This document shows, one piece after another, positions 1 to 6,289 of a DNA stretch of 9,792 nucleotides. Within the stretch, counting starts at the first letter, position 1, and every line of letters starts with the position of its first letter. A program made the position numbers and the translations under genes. This DNA is from Clostridia bacterium. Lineage in GTDB: Bacteria; Bacillota_A; Clostridia; TANB77; CAG-508. Below the pieces are notes generated by a model. It saw only the letters and a program-made list of their open reading frames with translations, had not been told where the DNA came from and made no database searches. Location: NCBI GenBank assembly GCA_017621295.1, contig JAGATI010000185.1, positions 1 to 9,792 of the forward strand, given 5' to 3'.

Positions 1-11
1 AAGTTATCTAG

Positions 12-45
12 AATGAGTGTAGACATGTCTCTCGCCCTTTCTAAG
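12..45 (+). repeat. 34-base direct repeat, copy 1
   Basis: This stretch is identical over 34 bases to 9759-9792 at the other end of the window. It is GC-richer than its surroundings and contains the 10-base palindrome AGACATGTCT (21-30). A TAG at 9-11 lies directly before it, so the copy may sit right after an upstream gene, as the second copy does. AGTGT (16-20) could pair with ACACT (46-50), but no convincing long hairpin forms. The flanks differ from those of copy 2, so this is a dispersed repeat and not a simple contig-end overlap. Its function is not known. Confidence 0.9.
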
Positions 46-54
46 ACACTTTGA
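13..54 (+). other. possible 13-codon peptide or 3' end of an upstream gene
   Basis: Inside repeat copy 1 an ATG at 13 opens a 13-codon frame (MSVDMSLALSKTL) ending in TGA at 52-54. The frame is also open upstream to base 1, so it could be the C-terminal tail of a gene starting outside the window. The second repeat copy has the same ATG and the same first 11 codons, placed directly after the stop of the 5' nuclease gene. It could be a short peptide, a truncated copy of a gene start, or simply non-coding repeat sequence. The sequence alone does not decide. Confidence 0.25.
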
Positions 55-92
55 AGTTAAAGTAATATAATTTATCATCCTATGGTTTTTTT

Positions 93-138
93 ACAGTTAA
101 AATGCCCTAGATGTCACGAGAATTAAAAATTAAAGATT
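93..138 (+). promoter_or_regulatory. A/T-rich 5' leader of the 139-762 gene
   Basis: The leader contains ACAGTTAAAA (93-102) and, just before the start codon, a TTAAAAATTAAA stretch. Both elements recur in the leader of the gene at 1602, at 1583-1592 and 1586-1601. Here they are separated by about 25 extra, partly GC-rich bases. No Shine-Dalgarno sequence is present, which fits the A-rich leaders typical of Bacteroidota and their phages. The role as a translation-initiation leader is inferred. Confidence 0.4.
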
Positions 139-762
139 ATGTATAAGTTTATAAGATATTCTACAAGGATTCCAGGTAAGATAATAAAGTCTAACTGGAT
201 GTTCATTCCTCAATCAAAGCAAGATGTCATAGATTTCTATAACAAATATACATGTAAGATTTGTGATAAAGAAATTAAGCAAGTATTTGAATCTATAAGA
301 AAGAATGCTGACAATAACCTTGTAAAAAACTCTACTAAGATGTTGTTTGATTGTGATCATCCAACAAGTCCATGGCAACAAGCACTTGATATATTGATAA
401 ATTTCTCATCTGAAAATAAGTCACCTTTGTACAATATGATTAAGATACAGAAAGACATATATGATTCAAGATTGGACATATTCAACAAAGGTGTTGTTCT
501 TATGTATGATGAGGATGGCATGAGATCTATTCCTTATATAGAAGACATGCACACTATAATAGATGAGAAGATGATGTCAACAATAGAATTTCCAAAATTG
601 CATAGACCATCAAAAGATGACATTCGAGTTATTAACTGGCCAGGAGGTAAGCACTATTACGCTAAGGTGGGAAATGAAGATGTTGTTGTAGATGGTGTTC
701 AAAAATGGAATACTAGAGAAGAAGCAGTTATAGCAGCAAAACAATATATTGACAACTTATAA
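139..762 (+). CDS. hypothetical phage protein with a C-terminal compact module
   Basis: This 207-residue protein is not recognised. The N-terminal part has a CxxC at residues 39-42 (CKIC) and a second Cys/His group at 72-74 (CDH), which together might bind zinc; that is inference. The C-terminal 45 residues (about 162-207) look like a separate small alpha/beta module. It has a WPGG turn, HYYAKVGN, a KWNT motif and a closing helix rich in Ala, the kind of small add-on seen in tailed-phage proteins. No signal peptide or membrane segment is visible. The start was chosen because an in-frame TAA lies 15 bases upstream and the A-rich leader ends directly at this ATG. The next gene follows after 9 bases on the same strand, suggesting co-transcription. 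Confidence 0.8.
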   Translation: MYKFIRYSTRIPGKIIKSNWMFIPQSKQDVIDFYNKYTCKICDKEIKQVFESIRKNADNNLVKNSTKMLFDCDHPTSPWQQALDILINFSSENKSPLYNMIKIQKDIYDSRLDIFNKGVVLMYDEDGMRSIPYIEDMHTIIDEKMMSTIEFPKLHRPSKDDIRVINWPGGKHYYAKVGNEDVVVDGVQKWNTREEAVIAAKQYIDNL

Positions 763-771
763 AATTAAATA

Positions 772-1290
772 ATGATTATGAAAGAGAAATATAAGAAATT
801 GGGAATTGGAATATTAATGTTTGTCATTGGATTTGCTATATGGTGTGGAATTGTAAAAGCATTCCAGTCATCAAATAGTATTGTTACATTCAATGCAAAA
901 GTTGTAGAAATACAAAAGATTGAAAGAACAAAGCTTTTGGTTTCAAAGACAGATGAAAATACTAATATATATAAGATATACAATACGGAAAAATATGTTA
1001 TGACTGTTAAGCTTATTGAACCAAATAAGATATTGAATAATAAGAATACCAAACTAAATATAAATATTGATAGTTTAACAGCAAAAAAGTATACAGTTGG
1101 AAAAATATATGAATTTGTTATACCAACAGAAAATATTACTCATTATAGCATAAATAGTTCACATGATACATTTATTGTAACTATGATATTGGTTGCATTG
1201 CTGGGAATAGGTGCAATTGGAGTATATCTTATGATTAAGGGTGTAATAAATATATGTGATTCAATAGTAGGTATAGCATCTCCATTTTAA
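772..1290 (+). CDS. two-pass membrane protein, function unknown
   Basis: This 172-residue protein has a hydrophobic segment at about residues 8-30 and a second at about 134-155. The charged region between them (35-133) is rich in Lys, Asn, Ile and Thr and looks like a folded beta domain. It includes an N-AKVVEIQKIE strand and ends in FVIPTENITHYS. The arrangement (membrane helix, extracytoplasmic beta domain, membrane helix) recalls DUF3592-type proteins, but this is a resemblance in layout only. The tail after the second helix is short and hydrophobic. A second ATG two codons downstream (778) is an equally good start. It could act at the host inner membrane, for example in superinfection exclusion, but no motif shows this. 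A decayed copy of its 3' end lies about 180 bases downstream. Confidence 0.8.
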   Translation: MIMKEKYKKLGIGILMFVIGFAIWCGIVKAFQSSNSIVTFNAKVVEIQKIERTKLLVSKTDENTNIYKIYNTEKYVMTVKLIEPNKILNNKNTKLNINIDSLTAKKYTVGKIYEFVIPTENITHYSINSSHDTFIVTMILVALLGIGAIGVYLMIKGVINICDSIVGIASPF

Positions 1291-1339
1291 ATTATAAATT
1301 AAGATAAACAAATATTAGATTGTAATAATATAGGTAATC

Positions 1340-1447
1340 TTTTAGTACAAATAGTTAAACATGATATTAGTTGCATTGCTTAGAAGCAATTGATGTATAT
1401 ATCATAATTAAAGGGTTATATATTAGAAGTTCAACAATATATATATT
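1340..1447 (+). pseudogene. decayed duplicate of the 3' end of the 772-1290 membrane gene
   Basis: Bases 1361-1380 match 1183-1202 at 19 of 20 positions; the latter encode MILVALL in the second membrane helix of the upstream gene. After a gap of 5 bases, similarity resumes at GCAATTG (1386-1392 against 1213-1219). It continues through TATAT, ATTAA and GGGT elements to about 1440, and more weakly upstream to about 1340. In this copy the frame runs ATG ATA TTA GTT GCA TTG CTT AGA and then hits TGA two codons later, so it cannot encode the helix. It reads as a relic of a tandem duplication or a remnant of a second paralogous gene. Confidence 0.6.
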
Positions 1448-1464
1448 TGTTTAAATATACAATA

Positions 1465-1498
1465 AATGATAAAGGTGGATTAATCCACCTTTATCATT
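1465..1498. terminator. 34-base perfect palindrome, probable terminator or binding site
   Basis: The sequence is a perfect inverted repeat with its centre between 1481 and 1482. The arm AATGATAAAGGTGGATT is followed directly by its reverse complement. As RNA it could fold into a long stem with a small A/U-rich loop containing the GGTGG/CCACC core. It lies between two plus-strand genes, after the decayed duplicate. The bases after it (ATTATATT) are T-rich but form no clean U-tract, so it may stop transcription weakly. A DNA-binding site for a dimeric protein is the alternative. Confidence 0.6.
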
Positions 1499-1528
1499 AT
1501 TATATTAATATTCTTTAATAAAAATTCC

Positions 1529-1570
1529 TTGAAATTTTGCTTTCTCTAAACTATATTTGTTATATAAATA
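1529..1570 (+). promoter_or_regulatory. candidate promoter upstream of the 1602 gene
   Basis: TATATTTG at 1552-1559 fits the Bacteroidota -7 consensus TAnnTTTG, and a TTG at 1529-1531 lies 20 bases upstream where the -33 element would be. Directly after it, TATAAATA at 1563-1570 equals the T4 late promoter core and lies 31 bases before the ATG at 1602. Only one of the two is likely to be used. The sequence is AT-rich enough that such matches also arise by chance, so confidence is modest. Confidence 0.35.
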
Positions 1571-1601
1571 ATTAAAATAATAACAGTTAAAAATTAAAAT
1601 T

Positions 1602-2105
1602 ATGAACAATATGAAAAAGTCAACAGAAAAATTATTGAATGAATTTTTGACAAATGATTTAAATAATGAAAAGTTGCTTAGAGACTTTTTGAAGAAGCAA
1701 TTAGCAAACAATACAAAATATATAGCAATATCATTTCAAGAATATGGTTCTAATACTATAACATTTATGAAAAGTCCAACTGAATTTGATAAGCAATTTT
1801 ATTATGATTCTGAATTGTTTGATCAATATGGAATTGAATGGAAAGGTTCGTTTGATTGGACGTCTTCTCGTCAACTGTTAAATAAATTATTGAAAGATGG
1901 TTTTAAAGAAATAGACACAATATATATAGATGATGAAATAACAGATAAGAAATATTGGAAAAATGTAGACATACAAATAGAATATAATAATTATAAAAAT
2001 ATTAAAGAATATATTAATTCATTTGATGATGCTAACGAACTGATGACATCATTTAATACAGAATTATATTGTAAAGACTATATTAAGAAAAATTTTAAAA
2101 AATAA
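1602..2105 (+). CDS. hypothetical phage protein
   Basis: This 167-residue protein is not recognised. It is soluble-looking, acidic and aromatic, with alternating helical stretches (residues 1-37, rich in Lys, Asn and Leu) and beta-like stretches (IAISFQEYG, IDTIYIDD, VDIQIEYNN). No signal peptide, membrane helix or metal-binding cluster is visible. A second ATG at 1611 (residue 4) is possible, but the first sits directly after the TTAAAAATTAAAATT leader. The TAA stop touches the 28-base palindrome at 2104, so the gene ends in a terminator. It is the last gene of the plus-strand block and converges on the baseplate genes. Confidence 0.8.
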   Translation: MNNMKKSTEKLLNEFLTNDLNNEKLLRDFLKKQLANNTKYIAISFQEYGSNTITFMKSPTEFDKQFYYDSELFDQYGIEWKGSFDWTSSRQLLNKLLKDGFKEIDTIYIDDEITDKKYWKNVDIQIEYNNYKNIKEYINSFDDANELMTSFNTELYCKDYIKKNFKK

Positions 2106-2131
2106 GAACTGGAACATATGTTCCAGTTCTT
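2104..2131. terminator. bidirectional palindromic terminator
   Basis: A perfect 28-base palindrome (arm AAGAACTGGAACAT and its reverse complement, centre 2117/2118) lies exactly between two convergent genes. On the plus strand it ends in TTCTT and runs on into TTTATAT. On the minus strand it is followed by A and six Ts, giving a clear U-tract. Both the plus-strand 1602 gene and the minus-strand baseplate operon would end here. Confidence 0.8.
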
Positions 2132-2140
2132 TTATATATA

Positions 2141-2425
2141 TTAGAGTTTTGGTATGTTCATCTTAGGTATAGTTGGCATATTCCTCTTAACACTGCTCAT
2201 CATATTGTTCATATTTGGCATCTTATATTGCTTTTCTTCTTGCTTTCTACGATTTTCCTCTTCTTTATTGAACTCTTGTATTAGTTCAAGATATTCTTCA
2301 TATTGAAAGTAGGGCATCCTGTCAATCTCAGAAGGTTGTATATGCCATTCTTTACATATATGAAGCTTATTTCGAGCCAAATTTCTTAAACTTATTACCC
2401 ATAGAGAATAGAGAGCCGATTCCAT
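2141..2425 (-). CDS. gp51-like baseplate hub assembly / tail-assembly chaperone-type small protein
   Basis: This 94-residue frame lies directly downstream of the gp26-like gene and overlaps its end by 59 bases in the +1 frame. It has an N-terminal helix, then SEIDRMPYFQYEEYLELIQEF at about residues 32-52. A Glu/Lys/Arg/Gln-rich charged helix (53-68) and a Met/Asn/Pro/Lys tail follow. The order 'helix, MPYxxxEEYLE, charged tail' matches small partner proteins encoded after gp26-like genes in T4-like phages (gp51 type) and tail-assembly chaperones in other phages. The ATG at 2425 is the first in frame after a TAA at 2447-2449. It has no Shine-Dalgarno at normal distance, though an AGGAGGTAA lies 21 bases upstream inside the overlapping gene. 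It may be made separately or as a frameshift extension. The family call is by pattern and position and is moderately sure. Confidence 0.65.
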   Translation of the reverse strand: MESALYSLWVISLRNLARNKLHICKEWHIQPSEIDRMPYFQYEEYLELIQEFNKEEENRRKQEEKQYKMPNMNNMMSSVKRNMPTIPKMNIPKL

Positions 2426-3497
2426 CTGGAAATCGTATTTCTGATGTTACCTCCTCTCCACAACTTGGACAAACAGCTTTAAGTTCCATAGATGGAGTTA
2501 CAATTATGTTCTTCAATACATTATCCATAAATGAGAACATTTCAACATCCCAGCTCTTGAACTTAATTTCAAGTTCACGAATTTGTCTTGAAGCAATCTT
2601 TGGATCTTTAGATATTCGTTGTGCAAGCCAAGGTAAGAATCGTATAAATACTTGATCAAATTTAGCATTCCTATTGTTTTGCAATTTGTCAATCATCCAA
2701 GCCTTGATGTTAGCATCTTTCTCAAGTGTAGGTAAATATAGTTCTATAGGCTCTTCATAATCTACATCAAAATCTGCAGGATTTATAAGCCATGAACATG
2801 TCATAGGAGAATAATATTGCATTATTTCAGCATCAGGCATATCATACATAAGTGCCTGTGAATTTAATGTGAATGTAACATCAGAATCACAATTTATACA
2901 ATCTTCATGCCATTCAATCTTACGCTCACCTTGCTTCATAGTGTATTCTCTAACAAGTAATACAAAGAAGAATCTATCCCAAGAATAGATCTTATTCCAA
3001 GGCAATGGATTATGTGCACCATCCTCAATAGCAAGACACCATTTTAGAATTTCATTGAACACATCATCAATTGAGTTTGCTGAATCTGCATTAAGTGTTG
3101 ACCAGTTCTTGATAGCATCTACATCAGCAGGCTTAATCTTAAACTTCCAATCACTTGGATAGAACTTATCACGTTCACCAAGAAGCCTACGATCTACAGG
3201 AATATAACCTTCACGAATTTCAGCTTTCTCTCTTCTGTCAAATATGTTGTCACCAACCTTTGACAAATGCTTTCTATCAGCTAAATCCTTTGTCTTTTCT
3301 GCAAGTTCCATCTGTCCTGGAAGCTGGCCAGGAAGATGTCCAATTCTCTTGCCAAGATATTGAGTAGCCTCATTTTCGTGACGAGGCTCTACTTCAGGAG
3401 CATTTTGTTCTTCAACAACATTGTCAGCTTCCGGAATCTGATTTTCTAATGCCATTTCAAGCTCCTCATTAACTTCTGTCTTTCTCTTTAAAGCCAT
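2367..3497 (-). CDS. T4 gp26-like baseplate hub protein (T4_baseplate family)
   Basis: The product has 376 residues. An acidic low-complexity N-terminus (1-48) is followed by a linker and then the family core from about residue 94. The core runs EGYIPVDRRLLGERDKFYPSDW, then a helical IDDVFNEILKWC region and the DRFFFVLLVREYTM helix. Two CxxC pairs follow, at 200-203 (CINC) and 343-346 (CPSC), positioned to bind one zinc ion. In T4, gp26 is a baseplate hub component of 208 residues, so this homologue is long, mainly through its N-terminal extension. Alternatively the pair with the 94-residue gene may act as tail-assembly chaperones. It follows gene 46 after 84 bases, and a TATAAATA element lies 39 bases before its ATG. 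The C-terminus (FSMGNKFKKFGSK) lies in the overlap with the next frame. Confidence 0.7.
   Translation of the reverse strand: MALKRKTEVNEELEMALENQIPEADNVVEEQNAPEVEPRHENEATQYLGKRIGHLPGQLPGQMELAEKTKDLADRKHLSKVGDNIFDRREKAEIREGYIPVDRRLLGERDKFYPSDWKFKIKPADVDAIKNWSTLNADSANSIDDVFNEILKWCLAIEDGAHNPLPWNKIYSWDRFFFVLLVREYTMKQGERKIEWHEDCINCDSDVTFTLNSQALMYDMPDAEIMQYYSPMTCSWLINPADFDVDYEEPIELYLPTLEKDANIKAWMIDKLQNNRNAKFDQVFIRFLPWLAQRISKDPKIASRQIRELEIKFKSWDVEMFSFMDNVLKNIIVTPSMELKAVCPSCGEEVTSEIRFPDGIGSLFSMGNKFKKFGSK
2447..2455 (-). promoter_or_regulatory. internal Shine-Dalgarno-like AGGAGGTAA
   Basis: On the minus strand AGGAGGTAA fully complements the common 16S rRNA 3' end. It encodes part of CGEEVT in the gp26-like protein and lies 21 bases upstream of the ATG at 2425, too far for a normal ribosome binding site. 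It also supplies the TAA that closes the downstream gene's frame. It could cause ribosome pausing before the overlap, or be a coincidence of Gly-Glu-Glu-Val codons. Confidence 0.25.
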
Positions 3498-3536
3498 ATG
3501 CTTAAATTAATATATTAATTATATTTCTTTCACCTC

Positions 3537-3544
3537 TATTTATA
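3537..3544 (-). promoter_or_regulatory. T4-late-type promoter candidate before the baseplate gene
   Basis: On the minus strand the octamer TATAAATA, identical to the T4 late promoter core, is followed by GAGGTG and ends 39 bases before the baseplate start codon. A late promoter would suit a structural gene placed behind the replication genes 47 and 46. AT-rich sequence produces several chance matches in a window of this size, some of them inside genes here, so this is suggestive only. Confidence 0.35.
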
Positions 3545-3581
3545 TATAAAAATATAGAAATGTTTAAAACAACATATCATT

Positions 3582-5285
3582 TTAAAATACTTTTTCATAT
3601 TTGCTTGACTTGACAACATATTCTCTTTCTTTCTTACCAGTACCAACCTTTATCTTCTTATTTTCAAGATGTACCTTTATCTTATGTGAGAAATAGTCAT
3701 CATTCATTTCTGCATGATTAATTACAAATATAGTTCTGTCTGTAGCCATTGAATCATTAAGCAATGCGAGCATTGTATTTCTTGAATCTGCATCCATATT
3801 AGAAAACAACTCATCTAAACAGAATAGATTGAAATTTACATTTGCTATAATGTTCTGTAATATGCCAAATACTATAGCCAAGTCAAGTGACTTACGTTGT
3901 CCAGTAGATAAGTCTTTATAAGATATCTCTCTATCAAATGTATTTATCTTAATATGTGGCTTAAACTCTTGATCATATGTTATGCTGTAGTTTTGATCTA
4001 GCTTATTTATGAAATATGCTATGGACTTATTTATATGTGGTATGAGAGTTTCAAGTAAGTTGTATCTAAATGTCTTTGTAAACAATTCATTCATATCATT
4101 CCATTCACCAATCTCTATATCAGAATGTTCTATGTCTTTCTTTATGTTTGCTAACTTTATTCTATATTCAGATATTAAGTCATCATAATTCTCATTCAAT
4201 AATGCTAGACTATTGTTATATGTATGTATTTGGGCATCTATATTAGATATTTGTCTTTTCAGTTCTTCCATGTCAGCCTTGATATCATCTTGTTCTTTCT
4301 TAGATTTTGTCTGAAATTCTAATATCTTAGTTTGTGCTTCATCTTCTATCTTTTGTTGTTCTTTAAACTTTTCAGCACAGTCATACATCTTTTGCTTATT
4401 TTCTTCTATAGCTTCTTTGCTTATTTCATTGCCGCATGTTGGACATTTTCCACTTTTGAATGTATTGTACCATTCTTTATATTGCTTACCCATGGTAGCA
4501 TATTCCATCTTAACATCATATATCTTTTGTTTATCATCTTGTAAAACTTTAAGTTCTTCTTCTTGTTTTGCTTTATTGACTTTGAATTCTTCTTTCTTAG
4601 ATTTACCTTGTTCAATAAGTTGTTCTCTAAGTATATTGCAGCCATCTATATCTATAGTATTCTTAAGTTCTTCTTGTTGCTTAGTTTTCTTATCTATTAG
4701 ATATTGTATTTGCTTTTCTGTATCTGAATATACAGCATTCAATTCTGTATTTCTACTTATTTGCATCTTTCGTTCATCAACAACAACATTATTGTATTCT
4801 GTAAATGTTCCAAAGCCAAACACTTCATCTAAGAATTGTTTTGTTTGTCCTGGATTCATACTAGCAAGTGAGTTGAAAGCAGAAAATGATATGATGCACA
4901 TCTTTTCTACTGCAAGCTTAGGTACATCATAAAGCTCTTCCTCTAATATAGCTTGAGTGTCTCTCTTATTTGATGCCGCTATAAGCTTACCATTTACTTT
5001 TATTTCAAGTGGCATACATGAATTTCTCACTATATGTATGTCTTTGTTTCTTGATATCAAATCCATTTCTATCTCACAAAATTTCTCATTCCATGACACT
5101 AAATTTGGTATCTTATGTCCAGACACATTACCAAACAACCCATACAATAGAGCTTCACATAAAGTTGTCTTACCAGATCCTATGACACCAGATAACTTTA
5201 CTAATCCATCAAGATTAGTAAAGTCAAATTCTTGTGTTCCATATATTGATTTGAAATTTGTTATCTTAATTGACTTTATATACAT
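3582..5285 (-). CDS. 46: recombination endonuclease subunit gp46 (SbcC/Rad50-type ATPase)
   Basis: This is the ATPase subunit of the phage gp46/gp47 nuclease complex, which resects double-strand ends for recombination and recombination-dependent replication. The 567 residues are close to the 560 of T4 gp46. In order: an N-terminal ATPase lobe with IKITNFKSI and the Walker A GVIGSGKTT (33-41); a coiled-coil arm; the zinc hook CPTC (281-284); a returning coiled coil to about 395. The C-terminal lobe has the signature LSTGQRKSLD (459-468), Walker B NLFCLDE (486-492), D-loop NMD (496-498) and the switch histidine in INHAE (H524). All catalytic motifs are present. Its start overlaps the end of gene 47 by 10 bases, so the two are probably translated together in balanced amounts. 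It has no terminator before the baseplate gene. Confidence 0.95.
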   Translation of the reverse strand: MYIKSIKITNFKSIYGTQEFDFTNLDGLVKLSGVIGSGKTTLCEALLYGLFGNVSGHKIPNLVSWNEKFCEIEMDLISRNKDIHIVRNSCMPLEIKVNGKLIAASNKRDTQAILEEELYDVPKLAVEKMCIISFSAFNSLASMNPGQTKQFLDEVFGFGTFTEYNNVVVDERKMQISRNTELNAVYSDTEKQIQYLIDKKTKQQEELKNTIDIDGCNILREQLIEQGKSKKEEFKVNKAKQEEELKVLQDDKQKIYDVKMEYATMGKQYKEWYNTFKSGKCPTCGNEISKEAIEENKQKMYDCAEKFKEQQKIEDEAQTKILEFQTKSKKEQDDIKADMEELKRQISNIDAQIHTYNNSLALLNENYDDLISEYRIKLANIKKDIEHSDIEIGEWNDMNELFTKTFRYNLLETLIPHINKSIAYFINKLDQNYSITYDQEFKPHIKINTFDREISYKDLSTGQRKSLDLAIVFGILQNIIANVNFNLFCLDELFSNMDADSRNTMLALLNDSMATDRTIFVINHAEMNDDYFSHKIKVHLENKKIKVGTGKKEREYVVKSSKYEKVF

Positions 5286-6289
5286 GTTGTATCATTCTTT
5301 ATCTTTTGTTTTACTAATTCAAATTTGTCTTTTAGATGATCAGGAATGTTTTCCTCTATATAAGTATCTATGTTTGTATCAAACTTAACTGGAGTAAGTT
5401 GCTCATATTCATCTATATTAGCTATACATCTTATATTTATGTCAAAGTATTCATAATTGCATTTTATGAAAGCTATTCTCTCTATATATCTTGCTTTGTT
5501 TATGTTGTCATTTGATATATATAGCTCTATATAATTGTTCTTAGTATCTTCTGTTGTTATGTTAAATATTTGTTCATTGAGATATCTCTTAAACTTTGGT
5601 GTTGTTATATTCTTTATCTTCTCAACAAATATAGAATTCTCAACTATATAGATATATCTATCACTATTTGCATCACTAAAATTAAAAGACATTATTGCCC
5701 CTATATTGTTAAGTTTAAGTTCTTTGTTTGACCATGGATAATGAATATGCCCAGAATATACCTGAGGATATCCAATAGATTCTAGTCTTTCATTACCCCA
5801 TTGTGACAAATCAGAATGACAATATATAGTCTTAACATATCCTTTGTAAGTGTCACACACACTTTTCCACAAGTCTTCTTCTTCAGTATAATACCAAGGC
5901 AGAAATAAAGAATCATCTATATATAGAGGCTTATCTTTTACTATAAATAGATTGTTATAGCATCTTTCAAATTCAGATCCAAATACTAAGTCATATACAT
6001 TATAGTAGTCCAAGTTCTTAAGTGGAGAATAATAGTCATGATTTCCAGCAACAATTATTACTGGCTTATTGTAAGCTATCATTCTTCTTATTATTGTCTT
6101 AACTTCTATGCCAACTTGTGTATTTGTACTATATCTTATGTCAAACAAATCTCCCAAAAATACAATCCTATCAACCTTATCTATCAAGGGGTATACTTGT
6201 TTTTCAAAAAATTCTATTTGTGTATTCAACCATAATGTCTTATTTGTGTGTGTACCAAAATGACAATCACCTATAAGCAATTCTATCAT
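5276..6289 (-). CDS. 47: recombination endonuclease subunit gp47 (SbcD/Mre11-type nuclease)
   Basis: This is the metal-dependent nuclease partner of gp46. The phosphoesterase motifs are in order: D8 and H10 in LLIGDCHFG, D47 in GDLFD, N83-H84 in GNHDYY, H158 in CHSDLS, and H181/H183 in SGHIHYPW. Every metal ligand is visible. A C-terminal region (about 230-337) would dock to the ATPase. The frame stays open to an ATG at 6379, but the extra 30 residues are low-complexity Phe/Ile/Tyr/Lys sequence. Starting at 6289 puts the first catalytic Asp at residue 8, as usual in the family. It also gives 337 residues, close to the 339 of T4 gp47. It is the first gene of the minus-strand block, and its stop lies inside the start of gene 46. 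Confidence 0.93.
   Translation of the reverse strand: MIELLIGDCHFGTHTNKTLWLNTQIEFFEKQVYPLIDKVDRIVFLGDLFDIRYSTNTQVGIEVKTIIRRMIAYNKPVIIVAGNHDYYSPLKNLDYYNVYDLVFGSEFERCYNNLFIVKDKPLYIDDSLFLPWYYTEEEDLWKSVCDTYKGYVKTIYCHSDLSQWGNERLESIGYPQVYSGHIHYPWSNKELKLNNIGAIMSFNFSDANSDRYIYIVENSIFVEKIKNITTPKFKRYLNEQIFNITTEDTKNNYIELYISNDNINKARYIERIAFIKCNYEYFDINIRCIANIDEYEQLTPVKFDTNIDTYIEENIPDHLKDKFELVKQKIKNDTTCI

Larger units (their letters stand above)
1291..1601. other. 311-base intergenic gap, contents summarised
   Basis: No intact gene is visible on either strand in this gap. It holds the decayed duplicate (about 1340-1447) and, within it, a small inverted repeat (ATTGCTT at 1375-1381 and AAGCAAT at 1384-1390). 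Beyond these come a 34-base perfect palindrome (1465-1498) and a promoter-like leader (1529-1601). The open frame on the minus strand across 1505-1711 runs into the real 1602 gene and looks like low-complexity A/T shadow. Confidence 0.6.

Noticed and set aside
1..138. tRNA or structured RNA gene at the left end
   Set aside because: No cloverleaf, T-loop or CCA-type end could be drawn, and only short, weak pairings were found.
765..1052. Minus-strand open frame of 95 codons
   Set aside because: It is antisense to the 772-1290 membrane gene and is a hydrophobic low-complexity shadow without a plausible leader.
1291..1601. CRISPR array or diversity-generating template repeat
   Set aside because: There are no regularly spaced repeats, no reverse transcriptase, and the duplicated segment is a single degenerate copy.
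3155..3367. Plus-strand open frame of 70 codons
   Set aside because: It is antisense to the conserved part of the baseplate gene, with no start signal or recognisable features.
4417..4932. Long plus-strand open frame of 171 codons opposite gene 46
   Set aside because: It lies wholly antisense to the coiled-coil part of gene 46, whose motifs are complete. The frame is open because the repetitive Lys/Glu codons read as Ser/Cys/Leu/Phe on the other strand.
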